A stretch of 64,000 bases of DNA from JAXGRD01 sp040766105. Lineage in GTDB: Bacteria; Bacillota; Clostridia; Peptostreptococcales; Anaerovoracaceae. Of this stretch, positions 1 through 8,526 are shown piece by piece (the stretch's first letter is position 1; every line of letters starts with the position of its first letter). Made by a program: the position numbers and the translations under genes. The DNA is taken from positions 186,001 to 250,000 of the forward strand of contig JAXGRD010000003.1 in NCBI GenBank assembly GCA_040766105.1. The letters are read 5' to 3'. The notes below the pieces were generated by a model. That model was not told where the DNA came from and ran no database searches. It worked only from the letters and a program-made list of their open reading frames with translations.

Positions 1-317
1 GCCAAAATGGCCGCACCTGCAGTGGCTCCGATGAACTGTGCTACCACATAGCCGACGAAGTCTTTTACATCCATTCTTCCCGCTACTAACATTCCGATGG
101 ATACCGCCGGGTTGATGTGACAACCGGAAACGTTACCGATGGAATATGCCATAGCTACGATGGACAATCCAAATGCAAATGAAATGAGAAGCGTTGTAAA
201 ACCAAGAGGCACCATTAAGCCCATGTCACCTATTAAGGTATTGGACGTTACTGCGGCACCACATCCAAAGAGGACAAGAACCAGCGTGCCTATAAACTCA
301 GCAATATACTTTTTCAT
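1..317 (-). CDS. Aquaporin / glycerol facilitator (MIP family), 5' part only
   Basis: This is the N-terminal 105 residues of a MIP-family channel for water or small neutral solutes; the rest lies beyond the left edge. Visible are a first membrane helix opening MKKYIAEFIGT, two further hydrophobic segments, and the first pore-loop signature SGCHINPAVSIG, which carries the family's NPA box. The ATG at 315-317 is preceded by GGAAGGAG. The second NPA box and the selectivity-filter residues are outside the window, so aquaporin Z and glycerol facilitator cannot be told apart. The gene diverges from the riboflavin operon. Confidence 0.9.
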   Translation of the reverse strand, partial: MKKYIAEFIGTLVLVLFGCGAAVTSNTLIGDMGLMVPLGFTTLLISFAFGLSIVAMAYSIGNVSGCHINPAVSIGMLVAGRMDVKDFVGYVVAQFIGATAGAAIL

Positions 318-378
318 AATAATTAATCTCCTTCCAAATAATACCGTCCCTAACCAATATGCTAGTCAATCCTTGTTC

Positions 379-407
379 ATGTTACTGGATAAAGGGCGAT
401 TTGTCAA
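379..407 (-). promoter_or_regulatory. Probable sigma-A promoter of the aquaporin gene
   Basis: On the minus strand a perfect -35 TTGACA (402-407) is followed after 17 bp by a -10 TAACAT (379-384), about 60 bp before the start codon. Assigned by pattern only. Confidence 0.5.
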
Positions 408-427
408 TCTAAACCCCTATTCTCCCC

Positions 428-457
428 TTGACAGCATCCCGATGAACATGTTACATT
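428..457 (+). promoter_or_regulatory. Probable promoter of the rib operon
   Basis: A perfect -35 TTGACA (428-433) lies 18 bp before an extended -10 TGTTACATT (TG at 449-450, hexamer 452-457). It would start transcription about 15 bases before the FMN aptamer, as expected for a riboswitch leader. Confidence 0.55.
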
Positions 458-476
458 GATAACAGTTAAATATAGA

Positions 477-584
477 TCTTCAGGGCAGGGTGCAATTCCC
501 TACCGGTGGTAAAGCCCACGAGCCGCAAGGCATGATTCGGTGTAATTCCGAAGCCGACAGTACAGTCTGGATGAAAGAAGATAT
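477..584 (+). ncRNA. FMN riboswitch (RFN element)
   Basis: The conserved RFN blocks appear in order: CAGGGCAGGGTGCAATTCCC, then TACCGGTGGTAAAGCCCACG, AGCCGC, GATTCGGTGTAATTCCG, GCCGACAG, and GTCTGGATGAAAGAAGA. This is the six-way junction aptamer that binds flavin mononucleotide and lowers rib expression when FMN is plentiful. It lies directly upstream of ribD and of two candidate terminator hairpins, which fits control by transcription termination. Confidence 0.97.
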
Positions 585-601
585 GACAATAGTTATGCTT
601 G

Positions 602-634
602 CTCTGGAATTTTGATGAAGTTCCGGAGTTTTTT
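602..634 (+). terminator. Riboswitch expression platform, first terminator hairpin
   Basis: CTCTGGAA (602-609) pairs with TTCCGGAG (621-628, one G-U), followed by six T (629-634). It begins about 20 bases after the aptamer and is the likely intrinsic terminator formed when FMN is bound. Confidence 0.75.
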
Positions 635-651
635 GTAAGATATGTCAGTTA

Positions 652-683
652 TGCCTTGAAGTACCCACTCAAGGCATTTTCTT
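652..683 (+). terminator. Second leader hairpin before ribD
   Basis: TGCCTTGA (652-659) pairs with TCAAGGCA (669-676) and is followed by TTTTCTTT. It ends just before the ribD ribosome-binding site (TTGGAG, about 682-687). It could be a second terminator or a hairpin affecting ribosome access; the sequence alone does not decide. Confidence 0.5.
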
Positions 684-694
684 TGGAGAAAAAT

Positions 695-1798
695 ATGACC
701 GATCAAAAATACATGAAGCTGGCATTGGAGCTGGCGAAAAAAGGAAGAGGAACCGTTGCACCCAACCCCATGGTCGGTGCCATCATCGTCAAGGACGGAA
801 ACATCATCGGCCAAGGTTACCATAAACAAGCAGGAACTTCTCATGCAGAAAGGCTTGCACTGGCCTCCTGTACTCAATCACCGGAGGGGGCTACCCTCTA
901 TGTCACCTTGGAACCCTGCTGCCACCACGGCCGCACGCCCCCCTGTACCGATGCCATCTTGGAAAGCGGTATAGTAAGGGTAGTAGTGGGCTCCACAGAC
1001 CCCAATCCGGAGGTGTGTGGAAAAGGACTATCCGGCCTTCGGGAGCATGGGATTCAAGTTTCGGAGCACATATGTGAAGAGGAGTGCAACAAGCTGAACG
1101 AGATATTCTTCCACTATATCCAAACCCTCCGCCCCTATGTCGTCATGAAATATGCCATGACCATGGACGGGAAGATCGCCACGGGAACCGGGGCTTCCAA
1201 GTGGATTACCGGAGAAGTAGCCAGGGAGCATGTCCACCGGACACGCCACCACCTATCCGCCATCATGGTAGGTGTGGGAACCGTACTTGCAGACAATCCT
1301 CTTCTCACTTGCAGAATAGAGGGTGGCAAGAATCCCCTTCGCATCATCTGCGACACCGACCTCCGAACCCCTCTCACTGCCCAGGTGGTCACCACTGCAC
1401 AGGAAGTCCCCACAGTGCTGGCAACCGGTTGCACGGACAAGAACAAACAACAACCCTATTTGGAAGCCGGCTGCAAGATATGGGAGGTTCCCATGGACGA
1501 GAAGCATATCGACCTATCCGCACTCATGGATATTGCCGGAAAGAACCGAATCGACAGCATCCTTTTGGAAGGCGGAAGCACTCTCAACTGGTCGGCTCTG
1601 GAAAGTGGTATTGTCCAAAAGATTCACTGCTATATTGCACCTAAGGTGTTTGGCGGAAGCAAAGCACGGTCTCCGGTAGGCGGGTCGGGAGTGGAACTCC
1701 CCTCTCAAGCATACCCTCTGGGAAACAGGAAGATTATAGAGCTGGGTGAGGATATCTTGATAGAAAGCGAGGTGAATAAACCATGTTCACAGGAATAA
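695..1798 (+). CDS. ribD: RibD: riboflavin-specific deaminase / 5-amino-6-uracil reductase
   Basis: Bifunctional cytosolic enzyme of riboflavin synthesis. The N-terminal zinc deaminase acts on the pyrimidine made by GTP cyclohydrolase II, and the C-terminal NADPH-dependent reductase reduces the ribosyl side chain. The deaminase zinc site is visible as H50-A-E52 and the P74-C75...C84 motif (PCCHHGRTPPC). The reductase half begins near residue 150 (RPYVVMKYAMTMDGKIATG). The ATG at 695 is used because it follows TTGGAGAAAAAT. A longer reading frame back to 599 would start inside the leader terminator and adds residues unlike the family. At 367 residues the length is typical. First gene of ribD-ribE-ribBA-ribH under the FMN riboswitch; it overlaps ribE by 16 bp. 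Confidence 0.97.
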   Translation: MTDQKYMKLALELAKKGRGTVAPNPMVGAIIVKDGNIIGQGYHKQAGTSHAERLALASCTQSPEGATLYVTLEPCCHHGRTPPCTDAILESGIVRVVVGSTDPNPEVCGKGLSGLREHGIQVSEHICEEECNKLNEIFFHYIQTLRPYVVMKYAMTMDGKIATGTGASKWITGEVAREHVHRTRHHLSAIMVGVGTVLADNPLLTCRIEGGKNPLRIICDTDLRTPLTAQVVTTAQEVPTVLATGCTDKNKQQPYLEAGCKIWEVPMDEKHIDLSALMDIAGKNRIDSILLEGGSTLNWSALESGIVQKIHCYIAPKVFGGSKARSPVGGSGVELPSQAYPLGNRKIIELGEDILIESEVNKPCSQE

Positions 1799-2430
1799 TC
1801 GAAGAAATGGGAACCATAAGGCAGATTGCCAAGGGAACATCTTCCGCCGTATTAACCATTGAAGGAGAAAAGATTTTTGATGATTTGAAGTTAGGGGACA
1901 GTGTAGCTGTTAACGGTGTCTGCCTCACCGCATCCTCCATCTCCGGCAATAGCTTTACCGCCGATGTGATGCATGAAACCCTTAGGCGGTCTTCTCTGGG
2001 AAAACTCAATATCGGTAGCCGGGTCAACATGGAACGTGCCATGCCGCTCAACGGTCGCTTCGGCGGTCACATTGTCTCCGGCCATATTGACGGCACAGGA
2101 GTCATCACCAACATAAAAACAGATGATAACGCCATCTTGTACACCGTTGGGACGGACCCTCACCTATTGCGATACATCATTCCCAAGGGGTCCATCGCAA
2201 TAGACGGAATCAGCTTGACCGTTGCAGAACTTGGAGAAACTTGGTTCCAAGTGTCCATCATCCCCCATACAGCAACGGAAACCATTCTTTCTGAGAAAAA
2301 GGTGGGAGACATGGTAAACCTGGAAAACGATTTGATCGGTAAATATGTGGAAAAGCTCTTGCATACCGAGGAATCAAAAGAAATAAAGAGCAGTATCACA
2401 GAAGAGTTTTTAATACAAAACGGTTTTTAA
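1783..2430 (+). CDS. ribE: Riboflavin synthase alpha chain
   Basis: Catalyses dismutation of two 6,7-dimethyl-8-ribityllumazines to riboflavin and the pyrimidine precursor. It shows the family's start [12 protein letters not shown] and two tandem lumazine-binding barrels (about residues 1-95 and 96-195). The first barrel carries VNGVCLTA and the second IDGISLTV. Length 215 is normal. The start overlaps the end of ribD by 16 bp, so the two are probably translationally coupled. The last 15 or so residues are a variable tail. Confidence 0.96.
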   Translation: MFTGIIEEMGTIRQIAKGTSSAVLTIEGEKIFDDLKLGDSVAVNGVCLTASSISGNSFTADVMHETLRRSSLGKLNIGSRVNMERAMPLNGRFGGHIVSGHIDGTGVITNIKTDDNAILYTVGTDPHLLRYIIPKGSIAIDGISLTVAELGETWFQVSIIPHTATETILSEKKVGDMVNLENDLIGKYVEKLLHTEESKEIKSSITEEFLIQNGF

Positions 2431-2440
2431 GGAGGCAAAC

Positions 2441-3640
2441 ATGTTTCAATACAGTACCATACCAGAGGCATTGGAAGCACTGAGAAGAGGAGAACTCATC
2501 CTGGTATCCGATGATGACGATCGAGAGAATGAAGGAGACTTTATCTGCGCGGCAGAGTTTGCCACCACAGAGAATATCAACTTCATGGCCATACACGGCA
2601 AAGGCCTCATCTGCATGCCCATGAGCAAGGAATATGTGGAGAGACTTCGAATCCCTCAGATGGTCACCGACAACACAGACAACCACGAAACGGCTTTTAC
2701 CGTCTCTATCGACCATGTGGATACCACCACCGGAATTTCCGCCAAGGAACGCAGCATCACCGCCCTGAAATGCATCGATGAAAACGCAAGACCGGAGGAC
2801 TTTCGTCGACCGGGCCATATGTTCCCTCTTCTCGCCAAGGAACACGGGGTTTTGGAGAGAAACGGGCACACGGAAGCCACCGTTGACCTCCTGCGTCTCG
2901 CCGGCCTAAAGGAATGCGGTCTCTGCTGTGAAATCATGGGGGAAGACGGCACCATGATGCACACACCGGAACTCATAGAACTGTCGGAAAGGTGGAACTT
3001 GAAATACATCACCATTAAGGATCTTCAAGACTATCGCAAAAAGCACGATAAGCTGGTGGAGCAGGTGACAAAGGTTAAGATGCCTACCAAGTACGGTCAA
3101 TTCACCGCCTATGGGTATATTAACAAGGTCAACGGAGAACACCATGTTGCCTTAGTGAAGGGCGAAATTGGCGACGGAAAAGATCTCCTCTGCCGCGTTC
3201 ACTCCGAGTGTCTTACGGGCGATGCCTTTGGCTCCATTCGATGTGATTGTGGTGGCCAGTTTACAGCTGCCATGAAACAAATTGAGGAAGAAGGTCGAGG
3301 CGTCCTCCTCTATATGAGGCAGGAAGGCCGTGGCATCGGTCTAATCAATAAACTACGAGCATATGAACTTCAGGATCAAGGCATGGATACCTTGGAAGCC
3401 AACATCGCTTTGGGCTTTGACGGTGATCTGCGGGAATACTATATCGGAGCGCAGATCCTTCGAGATTTAGGGGTGAAGACCATGCGCCTTCTCACCAACA
3501 ATCCCGATAAGGTATATCAACTGAGCGACTTCGGTGTTGAAATCATAGAGAGGGTACCCATCCAGATGGATGCAAACGACCATGACTACTTTTACCTGAA
3601 GACAAAACAGGAAAAAATGGGACATATCTTAGACTATTAA
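2441..3640 (+). CDS. ribBA: RibBA: DHBP synthase / GTP cyclohydrolase II
   Basis: Fusion supplying both entry substrates of the pathway. The N-terminal half (about 1-200) is 3,4-dihydroxy-2-butanone 4-phosphate synthase, with the acidic metal/substrate loop [11 protein letters not shown] and the RRPGHMFPL motif. The C-terminal half is GTP cyclohydrolase II, with zinc cysteines in [20 protein letters not shown] (about residues 250-270) and the catalytic segment RQEGRGIGL. Starts 10 bp after ribE behind AAGGAGG. 399 residues is the usual fusion length and all key motifs are present. Confidence 0.97.
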   Translation: MFQYSTIPEALEALRRGELILVSDDDDRENEGDFICAAEFATTENINFMAIHGKGLICMPMSKEYVERLRIPQMVTDNTDNHETAFTVSIDHVDTTTGISAKERSITALKCIDENARPEDFRRPGHMFPLLAKEHGVLERNGHTEATVDLLRLAGLKECGLCCEIMGEDGTMMHTPELIELSERWNLKYITIKDLQDYRKKHDKLVEQVTKVKMPTKYGQFTAYGYINKVNGEHHVALVKGEIGDGKDLLCRVHSECLTGDAFGSIRCDCGGQFTAAMKQIEEEGRGVLLYMRQEGRGIGLINKLRAYELQDQGMDTLEANIALGFDGDLREYYIGAQILRDLGVKTMRLLTNNPDKVYQLSDFGVEIIERVPIQMDANDHDYFYLKTKQEKMGHILDY

Positions 3641-3658
3641 TAAACGGAGGAAAAACAC

Positions 3659-4126
3659 ATGAAAACATTTGAAGGAAAACTGGTATCAAAACAAATCAAA
3701 GTGGGAATCGTTGCAGCCAGATTCAACGACTTTATCACAAGCAAGCTCTTAACCGGCGCTTTGGACGGACTACAGCGTCACGATGTAAAGGAAAATGACA
3801 TCCACATCGCCTGGGTTCCCGGTGCCTTTGAGATCCCCCTCATTGCATCCAAGATGGCAAAGAGCGGAAAGTACGATGCCGTTCTGTGCTTGGGCGCTGT
3901 CATCCGCGGCAACACAAGCCATTACGACTATGTGTGCAGTGAAGTGTCCAAGGGAATTGCTCACATCTCCCTGAGCAGCGATATTCCCGTCATGTTCGGC
4001 GTGGTGACAACGGACAACATTGAACAGGCCATTGAGCGCGCCGGCACCAAGGCAGGAAACAAGGGATATGATTCCGCCGTCAGTGCCATCGAAATGGTAA
4101 ACCTCATTCGAGAGATGGAAGCGTAA
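3659..4126 (+). CDS. ribH: 6,7-dimethyl-8-ribityllumazine synthase
   Basis: Condenses the butanone phosphate from RibBA with the ribityl pyrimidine from RibD to give lumazine, the substrate of RibE; usually a 60-subunit capsid in the cytosol. Motifs are [15 protein letters not shown] near the N-terminus, VPGAFEIPL, and the catalytic-loop region [14 protein letters not shown] containing the conserved His. 155 residues is standard. Starts 18 bp after ribBA behind GGAGGAAA and is the last gene of the operon. Confidence 0.97.
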   Translation: MKTFEGKLVSKQIKVGIVAARFNDFITSKLLTGALDGLQRHDVKENDIHIAWVPGAFEIPLIASKMAKSGKYDAVLCLGAVIRGNTSHYDYVCSEVSKGIAHISLSSDIPVMFGVVTTDNIEQAIERAGTKAGNKGYDSAVSAIEMVNLIREMEA

Positions 4127-4179
4127 TAGAACAAATACTCAGGTCCTTCATCGGGTCAATCGCATAATAAACACACCAA

Positions 4180-4222
4180 TTAAGCCATTGTTTTCTCTAT
4201 TCCAGAGAGAACAATGGCTTAA
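4180..4222. repeat. Long inverted repeat without a T-run
   Basis: 4180-4198 (TTAAGCCATTGTTTTCTCT) pairs with 4204-4222 with only one G-U in 19 bp and a 5-base loop. Neither side is followed by a T-tract, so it is not a classical intrinsic terminator. It may still end or stabilise the rib transcript, or be a small repeat element. Confidence 0.6.
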
Positions 4223-4508
4223 TCAACATATCAGAACCATCAAAAAGTAGATAGTCATATAATATTTCCACATTTTACCAAAACCACCTGCTTAATCTAC
4301 GAAAAAAACAATCCAATAAGTAGACCGAAATGTAGAATAAACAGTCAACCTGGATATTAGACTTACCGCTACTCAGATAGCATCAAAAATCCAAACGCCA
4401 CTCGTCAATTTCCAATAATTGGAAATTGCTATGGATTAATTACTTCAACATTCCTGCAATAAGTCTAAATACGTCCTTGGTCTATTATTCTAAACTATCG
4501 ACATAATG

Positions 4509-4555
4509 AGAGAGGCTGCTTCAAAATCAATGGATCTTGAAACAGCCTCTCTTTT
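4509..4555 (+). terminator. Intrinsic terminator after ribH
   Basis: AGAGAGGCTGCTTCAA (4509-4524) pairs with TTGAAACAGCCTCTCT (4537-4552, one mismatch) and is followed by TTT G T A TTTG. The orientation fits the end of the riboflavin transcript, facing the preA terminus. Confidence 0.7.
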
Positions 4556-4576
4556 GTATTTGTTTAACAGTTAGGT

Positions 4577-5830
4577 TTAGTCGTACTGCTGCTTGGAGAT
4601 GATATCAATCTTCTTTCTACCATCCTTGAACTTCACTTCGCCCGGAGTGATGCATCCCTGTACGGGGCATACGTTGAGGCAGAGGTGACAGCCAACACAA
4701 TCGTCATTGATGGAAGGCAATCTCTTCTTTTCATCCCAGTCGATGGCCTGGTGTGCACCGTCGTAGCAGGATACATAGCATCTTCCGCATCCGATACACT
4801 TCTTCTCATCAATGTCGGGAATGATCTTAAAGTCTCGGTTCAGGTCTTCTGCAGGAATGATGTTGGGCAGTGCTATGCCGATGAAGTCATCCAGCTTGTC
4901 ATAGCCTCTTTCATCCATGAAGTGCATCATGCCGCTGATCATGTCCTCTACGATTCTGTAACCGTACTGCATGATAGCAGTGGTAACCTGAATGTTTCTG
5001 CATCCCAGTGCCAAGAACTCAGCTGCATCTCTCCATGTTTCGATACCGCCGATTCCGGAGATTTCCAGATGCTTCAGTTCGGGATCCTGCAACATCTGTG
5101 CTACAAATCGCAGCGCGATGGGCTTTACTGCAGCTCCGGAGTATCCGGATATGGAGGATTTGCCGTTTACTACAGGCATGGATGTCATGTTCTCAAAGTC
5201 CAAATTGGTGATGGACTTAATGGTGTTGATGGCCGAAACGGAAGCTGCGCCGCCCTTGATGGCTGCTCTTGCAGGCTCTTCCATGTTCTTTGTGTTCGGT
5301 GTCATCTTCGCGATGAACGGAATCTTTGTGGTTTTGGAAACCGCTCTGGAGTACTGTTCTACCAGGTCCACGTTGGTTCCTACGTCGGATCCCATGTCAT
5401 GAGAAGTCATCTGGGGACAGGAGAAGTTTCCTTCGATTAGGTCTGCACCTGCCTGGTCACACATCTTAGCCAAGTCTATCCATTCCTGTTCGCAGGAACC
5501 CATGATGGATGCTACCATTACATGGTCAGGATAGTCTCTCTTTAACTTCATCATATTTTCAAAGTTTAACTCGGTAGGTTTGTCGGAAATCTGCTCCATG
5601 TTCTTGAAGCCGACCCAAGGCAAGCCCTCCTTGTTGGTCTGGTCAAATCTAGGGGAACATTCGTCCGCTACGAAGATTCCTACGGTCTTGTAGAAAACGC
5701 CGCCCCAGCCTGTTTCAAAGCACTTGGCAACCATTTCATAGTTGCTGCCTACAGGTGATGAGGAGAGGAAGAACGGATTTAAGCAATCTACTCCCAAGTA
5801 ATTGATGGATAAATCTTTCTTAACTGCCAT
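4577..5830 (-). CDS. preA: Dihydropyrimidine dehydrogenase, PreA subunit (FMN, 2x[4Fe-4S])
   Basis: Catalytic subunit of NAD-dependent dihydropyrimidine dehydrogenase, which interconverts uracil or thymine with the 5,6-dihydro base. The N-terminal two thirds is a dihydroorotate-dehydrogenase-like FMN barrel, with [15 protein letters not shown] holding the active-site Cys and GIGGIETW binding phosphate. The C-terminus is a two-cluster ferredoxin domain: [11 protein letters not shown] and [12 protein letters not shown]. It follows preT with one base between the genes, giving the usual PreT-PreA pair. Length 417 matches the family. The direction in vivo (degradation or reduction as electron sink) cannot be read from sequence. 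Confidence 0.93.
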   Translation of the reverse strand: MAVKKDLSINYLGVDCLNPFFLSSSPVGSNYEMVAKCFETGWGGVFYKTVGIFVADECSPRFDQTNKEGLPWVGFKNMEQISDKPTELNFENMMKLKRDYPDHVMVASIMGSCEQEWIDLAKMCDQAGADLIEGNFSCPQMTSHDMGSDVGTNVDLVEQYSRAVSKTTKIPFIAKMTPNTKNMEEPARAAIKGGAASVSAINTIKSITNLDFENMTSMPVVNGKSSISGYSGAAVKPIALRFVAQMLQDPELKHLEISGIGGIETWRDAAEFLALGCRNIQVTTAIMQYGYRIVEDMISGMMHFMDERGYDKLDDFIGIALPNIIPAEDLNRDFKIIPDIDEKKCIGCGRCYVSCYDGAHQAIDWDEKKRLPSINDDCVGCHLCLNVCPVQGCITPGEVKFKDGRKKIDIISKQQYD

Positions 5831-5831
5831 C

Positions 5832-7100
5832 CTACTTCACTCCTTTCTTTAAATATTCCATGATGGAAGCGGCTGCTTCCTTACCTTCTGCAACAGCCTC
5901 AACAACTGTCTTTCCGCCGTTGGCAATGTCTCCGCCTGAGAAAATCCTCTTGTCGCTGGTCTTGCCCTTCTTGTTTGCCTTGATGCCTCCCTTTTCTGTC
6001 GTTTTAACAGGAGCCAGATCGCTTACATCTTCAGGACCCTGACCGATGGCAAATACTACGGTGGTTGCTTCCAGAGTCAGCTCGGACTTTTCGCATACGC
6101 CCTTTCTTCCCTGGAACTTCATGGCTTCTACCTTCTTCTTACCGATAACTTCGGCAGGTGCCATATTGGTGGTTACGCCGATTCCCAGTGACAGTGCATA
6201 GTGGAATTCCGGCATGTATGCAGGTGCTTCTTCAAATGTTCTTCTGTAGACGATGCGTACTTCTTCTGCACCAAGCAACTTAGCCGTTACTGCACAGTCG
6301 ATGGCAACGTCTCCACCGCCGATGATGACAACTTTCTTACCGGGGTCGAACTTTCCTTTGCTGGATCTTGCTTCCTTTAGGAATACATTGGCAGCGTAAA
6401 CGCCCTTCAGGTCTTTTCCGGGGATATCGGGAATCTTAGGTGCCCACAGACCAACGCCCATGAATACTGCATCAAAACCTTCCAGATCCTTTGCCTTAAC
6501 TTCCTTGCCCAAGACGAACTTTACGCCCAGACCCTTTACTGTGGAGATGTCATGATCTACCACGGACTGTGGCAGTCTGCTGGGAACGATTCCGTAAGTC
6601 AAAACGCCACCGGGTTTCTCTTCTCTTTCAAAGATTGTGACTTTGTAGCCTTCTTTTGCCAGTTCGGCTGCACATGCCATGGAAGCGGGACCGGCGCCAA
6701 CACAGGCAACGGTTTCCTTCTGCTTCTTGGAAGGAGCCTTGAGGGTCTTCATCTTGAAAGTCTTTTCCTGCTCAATAGCGTATCTCTGCAACTTACCGAT
6801 TTGGATAGGTACATCGATTCCGCATCGGCTGCATGCTTCTTCACACAGTCTTCCATAGGGGCATACTCTCGCACAGCTGCCGCCCATTACATTGTTTTCG
6901 CGGATGATTTCTGCCGCACCCTTGGGGTTTCTGAAACGAATCGCACGAATGAAGTCTCCCGGGTTGGTTCCTGCCGGGCAGTCTCTACTGCATGGTGCGT
7001 CGTGGCAGAGTAAGCATCTTGCTGCTTCTTCCATTGCCGTTCTGTGCGTAAATCCGGCTTCGGCTTCAGCAGTATACTTTGGCTTTACTACTTTACTCAA
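5832..7100 (-). CDS. preT: Dihydropyrimidine dehydrogenase, PreT subunit (FAD/NAD(P), Fe-S)
   Basis: Partner of PreA that takes electrons from NAD(P)H through FAD to the Fe-S clusters; homologous to the GltD/N-terminal DPYD module. The N-terminal cysteine-rich domain reads [14 protein letters not shown] and then [15 protein letters not shown] (residues about 30-90). It is followed by an FAD fold ([17 protein letters not shown]) and an NAD(P) fold ([20 protein letters not shown]). The start is a TTG at 7098-7100 behind AAAGGAGG. Middle gene of the M20 hydrolase-preT-preA operon, which is controlled by the LacI-type operator at 8471-8488. Confidence 0.92.
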   Translation of the reverse strand: MSKVVKPKYTAEAEAGFTHRTAMEEAARCLLCHDAPCSRDCPAGTNPGDFIRAIRFRNPKGAAEIIRENNVMGGSCARVCPYGRLCEEACSRCGIDVPIQIGKLQRYAIEQEKTFKMKTLKAPSKKQKETVACVGAGPASMACAAELAKEGYKVTIFEREEKPGGVLTYGIVPSRLPQSVVDHDISTVKGLGVKFVLGKEVKAKDLEGFDAVFMGVGLWAPKIPDIPGKDLKGVYAANVFLKEARSSKGKFDPGKKVVIIGGGDVAIDCAVTAKLLGAEEVRIVYRRTFEEAPAYMPEFHYALSLGIGVTTNMAPAEVIGKKKVEAMKFQGRKGVCEKSELTLEATTVVFAIGQGPEDVSDLAPVKTTEKGGIKANKKGKTSDKRIFSGGDIANGGKTVVEAVAEGKEAAASIMEYLKKGVK

Positions 7101-7146
7101 TTTTTACTCCTCCTTTAATCATTAAAATCATGTACTATGATTTAAC

Positions 7147-8418
7147 TTACTTATAGAACTTGTCGGCCTTCAACATGGCATTTAAGGTTGCCGTTGCGCC
7201 TGCCGTGCAGTCTTCCACAGATGCTCTCTCGTCTTCACTGTGAGAGATTCCCTTCTCCGTTCTGACGAAGATCATGGTTGCCGGCATCATGTAGGAGAAG
7301 AACTGTGCATCGTGACCCGCTCCGGAGTTGATCTTTTGCCACTTGATTCCCAGCTCATCGCAGGCTTCCTCTACGAATCCTACCATATCCTTATCCCAGT
7401 ATACCGTGTCTCTCTTCCAGTTCTCTCGGATCTCTGCATCACAGCCTGCCCACTTCTTTTCCGGGATGGTCTTGACGATGTCCAATACCTTGGCTCTCAG
7501 ATCAGGATCTTCGTGTCTTACGTCCAAGGAGAACTCTACTTCATCTGGGATGACCGTGTGCACACAGGGGTGACAGTAGATCTCACCTGTGGTGTATACC
7601 AATTCCGGTCTGTCCAGCTTGTCAATCTCTTCGTGGAGATAGCACAGTGCCTGTGCTGCCGCAAAGAGGGCATCGTGTCTCTTGGCCATGGGGAAGGTTC
7701 CTGCATGGGCTGCAAATCCCTTGAACTTGATGGAGTAGTTGAACATGCCCAGTACACACTGTACCGCACCCAACTGATTTCCCGCATCTTCTAAGATGGG
7801 ACCCTGTTCAATATGGGTCTCGATCATGGCGCAGTACTTGTCTGCACTGATTCTGTTTGCCTTGTCTCCCTTGTACTTGCTCTCTTCCAAAGCTTCTCCA
7901 AAGGTGGGTGCATACCCTTCTACCATGGCCTTGGATGCCATCATCTTCTCTGTCTTGAAGTTCTTTGCGATTCCTTCGGGGAGAAGATCGTTGCACAGGA
8001 TGCCGGAGACCATCATTGCCGGGGGATACAGGGATCCTTCTTCGTTGGTGGTGATCATCGCTGTGAGGGGATGCTTGTGGGGAATGTTTTCCGCTACTAC
8101 GGTTTCCAATACTTCCATGGCCGTCATAACGCCAAGAACGCCGTCATAGTTCCCGCCGTTTCTTACGGAGTCTACGTGGGACTGCATGATCAGCCGCTTT
8201 GCATCCGGGTCTGTTCCGGGGATGGTCGCATAGATGTTTGCCAGGTCGTCGGTTTCGATGGTCGCACCGATGGCTTCCATTCTCTTCACGAACTCATCTC
8301 TCGCCTGGTGTGCTTCCGGGGATAGGGAATATCTCGTGATTCCGCCGTGGCCCGCATCACCGAATTTGGAAAAAGTTTTGATTTTGTCTTCCATTCTGTT
8401 AGCGTCACATTTGAACAT
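7147..8418 (-). CDS. M20-family N-carbamoyl amino acid / ureide amidohydrolase
   Basis: Zinc- or cobalt-dependent amidase of the N-carbamoyl-L-amino-acid hydrolase / beta-ureidopropionase / allantoate amidohydrolase group. Metal-site motifs visible are MQSHVDSV (His, Asp), the bridging glycine-rich NGGNYDGVLGVM, the catalytic glutamate pair in TTNEEGSLY, and IETHIEQGP. The dimerisation domain occupies roughly residues 210-330. Beside preTA the likely substrate is N-carbamoyl-beta-alanine (pyrimidine degradation) or N-carbamoyl-aspartate (orotate degradation); the sequence does not decide. First gene of the operon, starting at an ATG behind AAAGGAGG. Confidence 0.85.
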   Translation of the reverse strand: MFKCDANRMEDKIKTFSKFGDAGHGGITRYSLSPEAHQARDEFVKRMEAIGATIETDDLANIYATIPGTDPDAKRLIMQSHVDSVRNGGNYDGVLGVMTAMEVLETVVAENIPHKHPLTAMITTNEEGSLYPPAMMVSGILCNDLLPEGIAKNFKTEKMMASKAMVEGYAPTFGEALEESKYKGDKANRISADKYCAMIETHIEQGPILEDAGNQLGAVQCVLGMFNYSIKFKGFAAHAGTFPMAKRHDALFAAAQALCYLHEEIDKLDRPELVYTTGEIYCHPCVHTVIPDEVEFSLDVRHEDPDLRAKVLDIVKTIPEKKWAGCDAEIRENWKRDTVYWDKDMVGFVEEACDELGIKWQKINSGAGHDAQFFSYMMPATMIFVRTEKGISHSEDERASVEDCTAGATATLNAMLKADKFYK

Positions 8419-8470
8419 AATACTATGCCTCCTTTATATATTTTGAGAATAAAGATGCTATTCATACCGG

Positions 8471-8488
8471 ATTGTAACCGGTTACAAT
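8471..8488. promoter_or_regulatory. LacI-family operator, perfect 18-bp palindrome
   Basis: ATTGTAACCGGTTACAAT is a perfect palindrome with the central CG typical of LacI/GalR sites. It lies immediately downstream of the -10 box of the M20-preT-preA promoter, where a bound repressor would block transcription. The obvious ligand-sensing candidate is the LacI regulator encoded at 9635-10660. Confidence 0.85.
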
Positions 8489-8492
8489 ACTT

Positions 8493-8520
8493 AATATATC
8501 ACATTTTCAGATTATTGCAA
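8493..8520 (-). promoter_or_regulatory. Promoter of the M20-preT-preA operon
   Basis: On the minus strand -35 TTGCAA (8515-8520), a 16-bp spacer and -10 TATATT (8493-8498), directly followed by the LacI operator. Transcription would begin within the operator. Confidence 0.7.
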
Positions 8521-8526
8521 TAGAAA

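Larger units (their letters stand above)
4127..4576. other. 450-bp intergenic region with three hairpins, no gene seen
   Basis: Between convergent ribH and preA. I see no reading frame with a start and ribosome-binding site. It holds a near-perfect 19-bp inverted repeat (4180-4198 / 4204-4222), a 10-bp palindromic hairpin (4406-4415 / 4419-4428) and a terminator (4509-4555). The middle part is A+T-rich and unassigned. Confidence 0.6.

Noticed and set aside
139..459. Plus-strand 106-aa frame over the aquaporin gene
   Set aside because: It is antisense to a clear aquaporin coding sequence and runs through both promoters; no ribosome-binding site.
599..694. N-terminal extension of ribD to 599
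   Set aside because: It would start inside the leader terminator, has no ribosome-binding site, and the added 32 residues are unlike RibD. The ATG at 695 follows TTGGAGAA.
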